Source: a virus. From it: a DNA stretch of 24,283 nt. Both the position numbers and the translations under genes were made by a program. Every line of letters begins with the position of its first letter. The first letter of the stretch is position 1. The notes beneath the pieces were generated by a model. The model did no database searches, was not told where the DNA came from, and worked only from the letters and a program-made list of their open reading frames with translations. The DNA is taken from IMG/VR virus record IMGVR_UViG_3300032291_000873, positions 1 through 24,283 of that record; one strand, 5' to 3'. Below, piece by piece: positions 7,526-14,473 of this stretch.

Positions 7526-7659
7526 AAGGCTCCAGCCCTGTCAGCATCTCCCATGGTTGGGGTGTTTGGGTATTTAGTGGGGTGATTGTCTCCCTGCACT
7601 TGCACTGGGGAGCATGAGCAAAAAACAAAAGAAGTAGAGATGAACAAAATAGCAATCAT
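7522..7659 (-). CDS. Small lipoprotein-like protein, 45 aa (possible spanin-type)
   Basis: The frame starts with ATG at 7659, overlapping the stop of the upstream tail gene (ATGA), and ends with TGA overlapping the next start. The product begins MIAILFISTSFVFCSC, a short hydrophobic signal followed by cysteines at residues 14 and 16 in a lipobox-like setting, although no basic residues precede the hydrophobic stretch. The mature part is short, polar and Pro-rich (HPTKYPNTPTMGD). Small Pro-rich lipoproteins of this size include the outer-membrane spanin Rz1 of phages. An XhlA-like membrane protein two genes downstream fits a lysis theme. This is a hypothesis; the signal and lipobox are imperfect. 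Confidence 0.55.
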   Translation of the reverse strand: MIAILFISTSFVFCSCSPVQVQGDNHPTKYPNTPTMGDADRAGAL

Positions 7660-8078
7660 TGTGGTGTTGCAAACACATTCAATGTTAAACCTCTTTGCCA
7701 TGCATCCTTATCTGTTCTTATGGATGGGGTCTGGCTAACAATCCTGGCCATGAATACCTTTGTGCTTGATATTGCATTCTGAATCTTAACCACCAAGGTT
7801 GGTGTTTGTTCATAGAATGCATTGAATATATCACAATACTTTGAATCAAAATCCTCCTGGGTGATTTTAACCGCAGTGTCTGAGTAGTTCACCAGAACAT
7901 TCAAATCATAGACACCAGTATAGTTGCCCAAAAGCTGGGAGTTAATTGATGCCTGGATGGTTATATATGGGAAAAGCCTACCCCCAACGCGATTGGCAGT
8001 ATAAACATTAACATTGGATACACTGGACAGAATGCTTGCAATGGCATTCTCAAGGTTAAGCTGGATTGATTGGCTCAT
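7656..8078 (-). CDS. Tail terminator/tail completion-like protein, copy 2, 140 aa
   Basis: This protein is visibly homologous to the one encoded just upstream. Both have an N-terminal helix, then an aligned block with VYTANRVGGRLFP here against AYTSERGDARLLP there, then a similar GNYTGVYDL...DFDSKYCDIFNAFY block. Proteins with this layout and length (about 140 residues) at the head-tail junction of the map correspond in position to lambda gpU, which caps the tail tube. The start overlaps the upstream stop by ATGA. Position and length support the terminator call; the duplication means one copy may have another role. Confidence 0.65.
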   Translation of the reverse strand: MSQSIQLNLENAIASILSSVSNVNVYTANRVGGRLFPYITIQASINSQLLGNYTGVYDLNVLVNYSDTAVKITQEDFDSKYCDIFNAFYEQTPTLVVKIQNAISSTKVFMARIVSQTPSIRTDKDAWQRGLTLNVFATPQ

Positions 8079-8491
8079 TTTTTAGCTGTTGCACTTATGT
8101 CCAGGGTGATTGTTTTTGACCAGGTTCTATTCTGGGCAATGATCTGTGGGCTTTCACTTGTTACTTTGGCAACATAGACAGAGATGCTTGAAACATTTGT
8201 CATGTAAGTTGGCAGGTCTGGAGCCCTGTAAAGCTGGTTCATGATGTCTTGGAATTTAGCATCGAATGCCACCCTGGTAGTGGAATCAGCCCTAGCCGTA
8301 TAGGTAATGGTTGCTGGAATGCTAAAAACACCAGTGAACGGCCCAAGAATCTCACTTCCAATCTGGGCTTGTGCCACCATATTGGGGAGCAGTCTTGCAT
8401 CTCCTCTTTCACTTGTGTAGGCATTCAGACCAGTTACAGCAGAGACAGCATTGAGAAGCCCATTCTCAACCTCTCTTTCAATAGAGGCCAT
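8075..8491 (-). CDS. Tail terminator/tail completion-like protein, copy 1, 138 aa
   Basis: The upstream partner of a tandem pair. Shared features with the following gene include a helical N-terminus (VENGLLNAVSAVTGLNAYTS), the block GSEILGPFTGVFSIPATITY and the helix VAFDAKFQDIMNQLY, then a C-terminal beta strand TITLDISATAKK. It follows the connector-like gene by four bases and overlaps the next gene by ATGA. Its location between connector and tail tube genes suits a lambda gpU or gpZ-type tail completion protein. The two copies have drifted well apart at sequence level, suggesting an old duplication or separate roles in tail closure and head joining. Confidence 0.65.
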   Translation of the reverse strand: MASIEREVENGLLNAVSAVTGLNAYTSERGDARLLPNMVAQAQIGSEILGPFTGVFSIPATITYTARADSTTRVAFDAKFQDIMNQLYRAPDLPTYMTNVSSISVYVAKVTSESPQIIAQNRTWSKTITLDISATAKK

Positions 8492-8495
8492 AGCT

Positions 8496-8813
8496 TTAAG
8501 TTGTAATCTCTGCCAGGTCTATTGTATAGGAAAGGCCGTCTGTGGATTGTGAGAATCCAGCAATCATCCTTTCAATACCAGACACCGTGCAAAGGTTTCC
8601 AATTACAGGGGCAGAAATCATGGATGCACAGACAACTGCACTCTGCGTAATTCTAAAAACATCTCCACCTACATCTAATTCAGATGACACTGCCAGGTCA
8701 GTGACACTGGCAGAAACAGCACTTGAACCAAGACCAGTGACAGATTGCCACAGGTCTGTTATCATGTAGTTCAAGTCTGTGCTGAAATAGGAAGTTTGGA
8801 TTAAGCCACCCAC
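8496..8813 (-). CDS. Head-tail connector-like protein (gpFII position), 105 aa
   Basis: The frame begins with GTG at 8813, preceded by a G-rich stretch that may act as ribosome binding site; the next start would be ATG at 8765, which would remove the segment IQTSYFSTDLNYM that looks like part of the fold. The protein is small and beta-rich, with DVGGDVFRITQSAVVC and a C-terminal GIERMIAGFSQSTDGLSYTIDLAE, a pattern like small head-tail joining proteins that carry a short consensus before their last strands. It is the first morphogenesis gene after the glycosyl/methyltransferase cassette. Its place in the lambda order suits gpFII. The family call is tentative. Confidence 0.6.
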   Translation of the reverse strand: MGGLIQTSYFSTDLNYMITDLWQSVTGLGSSAVSASVTDLAVSSELDVGGDVFRITQSAVVCASMISAPVIGNLCTVSGIERMIAGFSQSTDGLSYTIDLAEITT

Positions 8814-8828
8814 ACCCCACCACCCCTG

Positions 8829-9506
8829 TCAATCTATTATTACAAGCCCCTCAAAATCAAAGACATTCTGAACTTTATGCTCAAATTTCTCTCCATAGAG
8901 TCTGCTTGTTTTCCCATCCCTTACAGCAGATGCTAGGATAATTGGGCTTGAATTAACAGCCAGGAACTCTTCTGCATCCCTAACTGCCTTTGCCATATCC
9001 TGTATTGTTGGAGCAGTGTAAGTTCTGAGCCCCTGGATGGTTACTTCTTGGGGGCATAAAACAATAACCTTATCTATTCCAAACTCTCTTACTGCATCTT
9101 GTATAATTAAAGTTGGGTCTCTTTTGTATGATTGGCTTATGCCAAATGGTGCAACCAGGACATAATTTGAAGGGAGCCCTTCTGCTGGTGTTTTCTCTAG
9201 CTTGTCCAGAATGATATTGGTTTTATCTGCATCCTTGATTGAGTTGTGGGAATAAACAAAGTCATGCCAGGTCTTTTTGCTGTTTATAAACTCTTCATAC
9301 CTAGTTGGCCAAATCTCCAGGTCAATAGTGACTCCCTGCCTGTGGCCAGCCTTTACATAAGAAACCATTTCAAAGACGCCATGATATTGGGCATAGCAAT
9401 CAAAGAACACATCATGCCCTTGGTCTGCTAAATACTTGCAAGCTGGAAGGCATCTAAGCACATCCCCAAGCCTCTGGCTGTATTTGATTGTTCTAGGCTG
9501 AATCAT
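8829..9506 (-). CDS. GT9-like glycosyltransferase (heptosyltransferase-type fold), 225 aa
   Basis: The N-terminus reads KYSQRLGDVLRCLPACKYLADQG, matching the GD...P.l..L pattern of ADP-heptose-type (GT9, GT-B fold) transferases. A later VLVAPFGISQSYKRD and the EEFLAVNSSPIILASAVRD segment match the nucleotide-sugar side of that family (typically PG..k.W and nSspmHlAaA). At 225 residues it is shorter than usual GT9 enzymes (about 320-350), so it may be a minimal or degenerate form. I chose ATG at 9506; an in-frame TTG lies six bases further upstream. It overlaps the preceding glycosyltransferase by 14 bases. It presumably acts with that gene and the two methyltransferases on one glycan; donor and acceptor are unknown. 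Confidence 0.7.
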   Translation of the reverse strand: MIQPRTIKYSQRLGDVLRCLPACKYLADQGHDVFFDCYAQYHGVFEMVSYVKAGHRQGVTIDLEIWPTRYEEFINSKKTWHDFVYSHNSIKDADKTNIILDKLEKTPAEGLPSNYVLVAPFGISQSYKRDPTLIIQDAVREFGIDKVIVLCPQEVTIQGLRTYTAPTIQDMAKAVRDAEEFLAVNSSPIILASAVRDGKTSRLYGEKFEHKVQNVFDFEGLVIID

Positions 9507-10263
9507 CAGCAACGCTCTTGTCTGTTATGAATGGGAAGTAATCTCTTAATCTAACTGGGCTGGTGGTTTGTTGTAGCTTTTCCCATCCTTCAACAAGCCC
9601 TTTATATCCATAGAAATCTTCCTTAAACTCTACCTGCTCCCTGGTGGCATAGGCAAAATGTTCAAAGGTTAAGCCCCAGGCTTCTGTCATTCCCCTGGGA
9701 ATCATCAGCCCATTCACATTTAGCTTGGGTGGCTCATGGCTAACAAACTCAATGCCCCTTCCCCACTTCCAGGCTCTAAACCATTCATACCAGTTGGAGC
9801 CCAAGCCCTCCCTGGTCACAACCTTTTTACTTTGCCCAACATAGTAATTGCAATGGAACTGCATTGCTCTGCCTTCTTCACATCCCTTCAAATGCCCATA
9901 GATTGCATCAAGCTGGTCTGCTCTCCAAATTTCATCAGCATCAACTTCCATAACCACACCTTTTTCTACACCCTGCAAAGCCTCTTTAATCATGGCCAAC
10001 TTTCCCGGGAAAGGCTTGGCTTGCCAATAAACAGAAACATTGGGCTCTTTAATGCTGTTTAGATATTCATGGGTTCCATCAACACTCACAAAGTTCTTGT
10101 GCCATTTATCTGGAACCTGCTTGCACCACCTGGTGCATCCCAGGGGTTCTGAAACTCCCTCTACAATTCTCCACTGCCAGGGAATCTTTAGTTTCTTGAA
10201 CTCATCAAGATGCCTGTTTATGTATGGCATCCCATTGAGAACAATGGTGAAGATTGTCAGCAT
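9493..10263 (-). CDS. Glycosyltransferase family 2-like protein, 256 aa
   Basis: The protein starts MLTIFTIVLNGMPYINRHLDEF, a GT-A-type opening, and carries a DxD-type metal and nucleotide-sugar site in MEVDADEIW (about residues 105-113). The C-terminal half is rich in Trp and Phe (EWFRAWKWGRG). ATG at 10263 overlaps the end of the preceding FkbM-type gene by seven bases and gives the natural family start; an upstream in-frame start at 10299 would lie deep inside that gene. It probably transfers a sugar from a nucleotide donor in the cytoplasm of the infected cell. The acceptor could be a virion protein or a host glycan; this cannot be told from sequence. Confidence 0.8.
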   Translation of the reverse strand: MLTIFTIVLNGMPYINRHLDEFKKLKIPWQWRIVEGVSEPLGCTRWCKQVPDKWHKNFVSVDGTHEYLNSIKEPNVSVYWQAKPFPGKLAMIKEALQGVEKGVVMEVDADEIWRADQLDAIYGHLKGCEEGRAMQFHCNYYVGQSKKVVTREGLGSNWYEWFRAWKWGRGIEFVSHEPPKLNVNGLMIPRGMTEAWGLTFEHFAYATREQVEFKEDFYGYKGLVEGWEKLQQTTSPVRLRDYFPFITDKSVADDSA

Positions 10264-10769
10264 TTTAGTCTGCCATAGATAACACTGATCTCTGAGCAAA
10301 AAGAAACAGAGTCATATCTGTAGCATTCAAAGCCAATAGACTTGAACCAATCCTTAAACTCCTCAAGCCAACGATCTGAGTAGTGTAGCTCAATGGCAAT
10401 TTCTTTTAGATTGTGGACATTCCCAATTTGTAATAGATGGGCTTCATCGCCCTCAATATCACATTTAACATGGGTAATTGAATTTTCAGTTATCCAGGAA
10501 TCCATTTGGAAGGCTGAGTCTGCCTTTTCACACAGGAACTTCCCTTGTGGGTATTGCTGTGAAAGGGTTGCAATGTCTCCCTGGTTGATGTCCACACCCA
10601 TGTAAAATTCTGGCTTTTGAGACAGGAAATGCTTTGCTGTTCCATTTCCATCCTCCCTCTCTGCTTGAGTCCAGAATGCACACCCTAAATCCAGAACTCT
10701 GCCCCTAGCAACATTGAGATGTTCCCAATGAATCTGAGGGGCTTCTGATGTAATTATTCCTTTAATCAT
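10257..10769 (-). CDS. FkbM-type SAM-dependent methyltransferase, 170 aa
   Basis: This protein has the class I SAM-binding motif VLDLGCAFW (about residues 25-33), a post-II acidic motif in YMGVDINQGD, and the FkbM-type signature HVKCDIEGDEAHLL followed by IAIELHYSDRWLEEF. FkbM enzymes methylate hydroxyls, often on sugars or polyketides. I chose ATG at 10769 because it overlaps the preceding stop by ATGA; a start at 10814 would run 45 bases into the previous gene. It sits between another methyltransferase and a glycosyltransferase, which favours O-methylation of a sugar added by the neighbouring enzymes. The class assignment is firm, the substrate is not. Confidence 0.82.
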   Translation of the reverse strand: MIKGIITSEAPQIHWEHLNVARGRVLDLGCAFWTQAEREDGNGTAKHFLSQKPEFYMGVDINQGDIATLSQQYPQGKFLCEKADSAFQMDSWITENSITHVKCDIEGDEAHLLQIGNVHNLKEIAIELHYSDRWLEEFKDWFKSIGFECYRYDSVSFCSEISVIYGRLKC

Positions 10770-11374
10770 AGCTGAAATATGGCGGCTCCATTCCGCACTG
10801 ACCAATCTTCCCACAGCAGTTTTGAAAAGCCTTTCAGCTTGTTGTAATTTGCCAGGTTCTTAATGTCATTCACATCATACAATGCAATAATTGCTTTTTC
10901 TGCCAGGAATGGCCTCACACATCTAAGCTCAGCCTCACCAGAAAATGGGGAGCCATCAATCAGCACAAAATCAAAATTCACCTTATGCTCTATATGGATG
11001 TCCTCGATTGCGTTTGTTTGAAATTGTTGTGCTGTCTTAAAACATTCAGAATACCAACCATTCACGACTTCCAATGGATATTGATTTAGATTGGTTTTTT
11101 GGTTCGTATAAAATTCAAGCACATCCATTTTGTTCATCCACAATTCTCTAGTAACAGCAGAACCATAAATGGAAACGCCGCCTCTTGCAGATAGGTTCAT
11201 TGAATGCCTACCAATGCGATCTGGGTGGTTCTCAATACTGAATAGCCTTTTTGTCCTAATGCATTGGGTTGAGCCATCCCCAGTTCCACCACCAATCTCT
11301 AAGCCAACATCTAGTCCCTCACTATACTTGGCAAGGGCTTTGCCAAATGAATCATGAATGGTTACTTCTTGCAT
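10766..11374 (-). CDS. Class I SAM-dependent methyltransferase, 202 aa
   Basis: Motif I is LEIGGGTGDGST (about residues 25-36), the SAM-binding loop, and a motif-IV-like strand FDFVLIDGSPFSGEAEL lies near residues 134-150, followed by LAEKAIIALYDVND. This arrangement resembles small O-methyltransferases that act on sugars or small molecules rather than DNA methylases: there is no (D/N)PP(Y/W) motif. The start overlaps the end of the preceding 84-residue gene by 13 bases, and the stop overlaps the next methyltransferase start by ATGA. It likely works in series with the FkbM-type enzyme on a glycan. The exact group methylated is unknown. Confidence 0.75.
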   Translation of the reverse strand: MQEVTIHDSFGKALAKYSEGLDVGLEIGGGTGDGSTQCIRTKRLFSIENHPDRIGRHSMNLSARGGVSIYGSAVTRELWMNKMDVLEFYTNQKTNLNQYPLEVVNGWYSECFKTAQQFQTNAIEDIHIEHKVNFDFVLIDGSPFSGEAELRCVRPFLAEKAIIALYDVNDIKNLANYNKLKGFSKLLWEDWSVRNGAAIFQL

Positions 11375-11616
11375 TTTGCCGCTTCCGCTAATGCTTTTTT
11401 GATTGCGTACTCAATCACAGCTTCTGGGTCATGCTTTAAGGCAAGCATCCCAGCCTCATACAATTCCCTCCCCGCCTTCTCATCATAGGTAATATCAACC
11501 TTCACATACTTGGTGGGGTCGATGCGAGACTTGCCAAATTTAATTATACCAAGTTCCTTGGTATTCTCACCCTTCTTGGATTTTCTACACCCAATTATTT
11601 GCTTTGCGTTTTTCAT
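11362..11616 (-). CDS. Small basic hypothetical protein, 84 aa
   Basis: I start this gene at ATG 11616, which follows an AAAGGA stretch and overlaps the end of the large glycosyltransferase gene by 32 bases; a further in-frame start at 11706 would overlap 122 bases and looks less likely. The first half is very basic (KSKKGENTKELGIIKFGKSR), followed by a helical, Ala-rich half (YEAGMLALKHDPEAVIEYAIKKALAEAAK). A cysteine is present near each end (residues 10 and 82). I do not recognise a family. Lying inside the sugar-modifying cassette and linked by overlaps, it could be an accessory or adaptor for the enzymes around it. Confidence 0.6.
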   Translation of the reverse strand: MKNAKQIIGCRKSKKGENTKELGIIKFGKSRIDPTKYVKVDITYDEKAGRELYEAGMLALKHDPEAVIEYAIKKALAEAAKCKK

Positions 11617-13240
11617 ATATTGCTTTTCCTTTCTCGTAAAACTCTGGCTTGTTGTGGTGAACAAGTTGCTGGTCTGCTTCTTTCCCAGTGTGGATTGGGT
11701 TCTCATGAATAAATTTCAAATCCTTTGCCTCAATAACAACTTGGTCGGCATAGGCTCTTTCTGTGAATTCATTGTCGGAATACAAACCATCGGATTCCTG
11801 GTAGTCTGGATGGAATAGCCATCCACCCTGGGTCTCAAGCCTCTTTTTGTTTAGAATAGCCATACAGAGTAGGTTATCTGACCTGTAGCCATCTGATACT
11901 GCCAAGACTTGATCGGTGGTTTTAGAGCCAATTAAAGAGCAAATAGAGGCATCCCAGTGCCTTGGTGGAGCCCAATCATCGGACATCTGCACAATGATGT
12001 CTGAATTGGCCAGTTTTGCCCCCTGGTTCCAGGCATTGATAATGCCACCAGGATTGCACCTAATCGCCTGGTGTGGGGTGTAATCAGTGGAGTCATCATG
12101 ATCTACCATGAAAAGCCATTCTACCTCCAGGGGTTTCTCGGCCAATGAAAGCCATTGGAACCTCCTCTGCCAGGCAACTTGTGGTCTCCCCCTAGTTGCA
12201 TGAACCATGGTGATTCTTGGGGCTGGCTTTAACTTTTTCATCTTGGCAACCTCATCAGCCTTCCCAACACAAGCTGAAGCAGTCTCATATAAGTCCATTG
12301 ATTGCCAACCATAGATTGCCTCAACTTGGTTCCAGTAATGTGAGGATGGTCTGGGTAGGCTCATGGCCGCCCTGGCTGAACCCCATGCCTTAATCCATTG
12401 ACCTCTTCCAGCATATTCCAATGCTGTCCAGTAGTGTGCCTCTCTTCTGTCTGGCTGGAGTGTAATCGCCTGTCCAAGATATTTCAGCCTGTTCTCTGGC
12501 TTTGCACATCTGCCCATATTGCAAAGAACATCATATCTTAATGTGTCCTCAAGGTCTTTGAACATTAAGGCCATTTCACCAAACTCCAGGCACTTGTCCC
12601 AGTTCATGGAAAGGAAATGCTCTTGCTGGGTATAGTATAGGGAGTTGGGGGCTGGCTCCAGGGTGTCTTTTAAGATTGTAAGGTTTCTGTCTGCTGATGC
12701 CTTTTTATATCCATGTGGCTTGTGAACCCTAACCACTTTGTCCACCCCAAAAAGTTTGTCTGGCTCATTGGCAATCAAAGCTTCATGAACCCTGTTCTTC
12801 CATTTGCATTTGCCTTTTCTGCTGGCCATTTCCCTCAATGGTATAAGTCCAGCATTCTGAACATCGTATCTGAATGCAACCAAATCTGCCCCTCTTTTGT
12901 TTGCCTCTTCAATGGCATTATCTACCAGGGCTTCTGCCCCTGGTTGCATCACATCATCAGCATCCACCCACAAAGCCCACTCATTCTTGCAAGCCTCCAA
13001 GGCCGTATTTCTGGCAGAGGCAAAATCATCTACATGATTCCAGCCATTGTTTTTATTTTTATAATGAACAATTCTAGCACCGTGAGCCAATGCAATCTCT
13101 TCTGTTTTGTCTGCCTCAAGGCTCCCCCTAGAGATGCAAACAATAAACTCTTCTGCCATTGGCTTAAACGACTCCAAGCACCTGGCAATATAGGCTTCTT
13201 CATTTCCAGCTATAAGATAAATTGAAATGTCGTGTTTCAT
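11585..13240 (-). CDS. Two-domain glycosyltransferase (GT2-like, with TPR-like middle), 551 aa
   Basis: The N-terminal domain (about residues 1-180) is a GT2/GT-A enzyme: it opens with ISIYLIAGNEEAYIARCLESF and has the metal-binding motif WVDADDV at 91-97. A helical middle (about 195-330) with paired motifs such as ITLQPDRREAHYWTALEYAGRG looks like tetratricopeptide repeats. A second glycosyltransferase-like domain follows (about 342-530) with RITMVHATRGRP, FMVDHDDS at 378-384 and VQMSDDWAPP at 418-426. Two active sites in one chain could add two sugars in sequence. The start has no Shine-Dalgarno sequence; two copies of a GAAATCC motif precede the ATG. This is the first gene of the sugar-modifying cassette between head and tail genes. 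Confidence 0.82.
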   Translation of the reverse strand: MKHDISIYLIAGNEEAYIARCLESFKPMAEEFIVCISRGSLEADKTEEIALAHGARIVHYKNKNNGWNHVDDFASARNTALEACKNEWALWVDADDVMQPGAEALVDNAIEEANKRGADLVAFRYDVQNAGLIPLREMASRKGKCKWKNRVHEALIANEPDKLFGVDKVVRVHKPHGYKKASADRNLTILKDTLEPAPNSLYYTQQEHFLSMNWDKCLEFGEMALMFKDLEDTLRYDVLCNMGRCAKPENRLKYLGQAITLQPDRREAHYWTALEYAGRGQWIKAWGSARAAMSLPRPSSHYWNQVEAIYGWQSMDLYETASACVGKADEVAKMKKLKPAPRITMVHATRGRPQVAWQRRFQWLSLAEKPLEVEWLFMVDHDDSTDYTPHQAIRCNPGGIINAWNQGAKLANSDIIVQMSDDWAPPRHWDASICSLIGSKTTDQVLAVSDGYRSDNLLCMAILNKKRLETQGGWLFHPDYQESDGLYSDNEFTERAYADQVVIEAKDLKFIHENPIHTGKEADQQLVHHNKPEFYEKGKAIYEKRKANNWV

Positions 13241-13271
13241 TTGGGATTTCAGTAGGATTTCTAGTTTTTAA

Positions 13272-14069
13272 TTATGGCAATCCGAGGCCAGTTCCGACAG
13301 TGGTTTTATATAGGGAATAAACATCCGAATTTAATTGTGTACTCGGAGTTGCATCTATCTTAATGACGGCTGAAATTGTGCCTTGGAAATGATTAGTTCC
13401 CAAAAATGGAACAAAACCTCCGATTGCACAATTTGTTCCACTTTTATTTAGTGTGTTATTCAATGAAAATGATGTGACAGTTCCTCCATTTTTTCCCTTA
13501 AATCCAAGCGTTGTATTTCCTTGAAACAAAGACTTCCAGCTTGTATCTGCGGCTGTGATTGCACTATCGGTAAAAGCCATTGTTGCTAAATCGTTTCCAG
13601 TTGTTCCAGATTTTAAGTGGTAATATGAAACTACTTGTGTTGGGGGATTCCCTGCACCAATAACAACTCTTCCGGTTCCCGCAGTTGGCTGAAAGAATGC
13701 TAAAAATGATTCTGCCGAATTTCCCGTGCTAAAGGTGTTGTCTGAAAGTGATATGTAATCATTACTGCCATCAAACACGATTCCATCCGTTCCCCAAGTC
13801 GGGCCATCTGTTAGCGTTCCGTTTGAGGCTGATAAGCCTCCCAAGGAATATGCCGTTGTTCCAGTTCCAGCGTTTTGAGCAGAACGCAACAGCCAGCATC
13901 TCATATTTGACCAGTAACCCAAACCCTTCATTCCCACTACAAAACTATTGATAGTTTTCTTGTCATCTGGATTCGTTATTCCAGCCGTGGCAAAATAAGC
14001 CAAAGCATCGGCATCAAATGCTGGACTAATGCTTAAGCCACCAATCCGAATCCCACCTTTGATCATCAT
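13272..14069 (-). CDS. LamG/concanavalin A-like virion-associated protein, 265 aa
   Basis: The protein starts MMIKGGIRIGGLSISPAFDADALAYFATAGI, then has a helical linker with INSFVVGMKGLGYWSNMRCWLLRSAQN, and from about residue 90 a jelly-roll-like domain: GIVFDGSNDYISLSDNTFSTGNSAESFLAFF followed by GRVVIGAG and further strands. The wGtDGivFdGsndYi pattern is typical of LamG/laminin-G-like carbohydrate-binding domains. Two ATG codons stand in tandem at the start; either could be used. The position directly after capsid genes suggests a head fibre or decoration that binds glycans on the host, or the glycan made by the enzymes encoded next. That link is inference. Confidence 0.75.
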   Translation of the reverse strand: MMIKGGIRIGGLSISPAFDADALAYFATAGITNPDDKKTINSFVVGMKGLGYWSNMRCWLLRSAQNAGTGTTAYSLGGLSASNGTLTDGPTWGTDGIVFDGSNDYISLSDNTFSTGNSAESFLAFFQPTAGTGRVVIGAGNPPTQVVSYYHLKSGTTGNDLATMAFTDSAITAADTSWKSLFQGNTTLGFKGKNGGTVTSFSLNNTLNKSGTNCAIGGFVPFLGTNHFQGTISAVIKIDATPSTQLNSDVYSLYKTTVGTGLGLP

Positions 14070-14091
14070 AAGGATTTAACCTTACAGACTT

Positions 14092-14388
14092 TTAGTCACC
14101 AATGGCAAGAACAATTCCGCTATGAATAGAGAATGCTGTGCAAGTGCCAGGAAGATAAATCCCTGCATTGATGGTAGAGGCAGAGGCCGCAGTAGCATTA
14201 GCAAGGCCAGAAAGGCCAGTTACAGCAGATGAGATGCTTGAAAACTTTGAATCTGAAATAATATAGATGCCACCAAAACCGCTGGCCAAACTAATGGCTG
14301 TTCCAGTTGTAGTTACATACCTAGTTCCTGGTCGAGCGGCGTGGGAAAGTTGATCGTAATAAACAGATGATGTTGTTGGGTCTGCCAT
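14092..14388 (-). CDS. Small virion-associated protein, 98 aa
   Basis: A 98-residue protein rich in Ser, Thr, Ala and Gly, with beta-like segments RYVTTTGTAISLASGFGGIYIIS and INAGIYLPGTCTAFSIHSGIVLAIGD. The last part, GIYLPG...SG.v.a, is a pattern seen in small phage virion proteins located after the capsid gene. No catalytic motif, signal peptide or membrane helix is visible. It lies between the terminator behind the major capsid gene and the LamG-like gene, so a minor capsid, head fibre or decoration role is likely but inferred. There is no clear ribosome binding site. Confidence 0.7.
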   Translation of the reverse strand: MADPTTSSVYYDQLSHAARPGTRYVTTTGTAISLASGFGGIYIISDSKFSSISSAVTGLSGLANATAASASTINAGIYLPGTCTAFSIHSGIVLAIGD

Positions 14389-14408
14389 AATATGGTTAGG
14401 GTGTTGTC

Positions 14409-14448
14409 AAAAAAGTAGGGGCTGGAAGGTTTTATCCCTCCAGCCCCC
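14409..14448 (-). terminator. Intrinsic terminator after the major capsid gene
   Basis: On the minus strand a 9-bp perfect stem GGGGCTGGA/TCCAGCCCC encloses a short loop, with two further G-C pairs after one mismatch. The stem is followed by TAC and then six T residues. This is the classic shape of a rho-independent terminator. It stands 26 bases downstream of the capsid stop codon and should reduce transcription into the following genes. Confidence 0.88.
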
Positions 14449-14473
14449 ACAAGGAACACACCAACAGCAGTCT

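Noticed and set aside
11585-11706. Longer start (11706) for the 84-residue protein
   Set aside because: It would overlap the glycosyltransferase by 122 bases and add a low-complexity Ser/Thr/Gln leader; the ATG at 11616 has a suitable upstream AAAGGA.
14389-14417. TTGACA followed by TATTAT before the 98-residue gene
   Set aside because: The spacer is only 12 bases, too short for a sigma-70 promoter, and TTGACA is part of the terminator T-tract.
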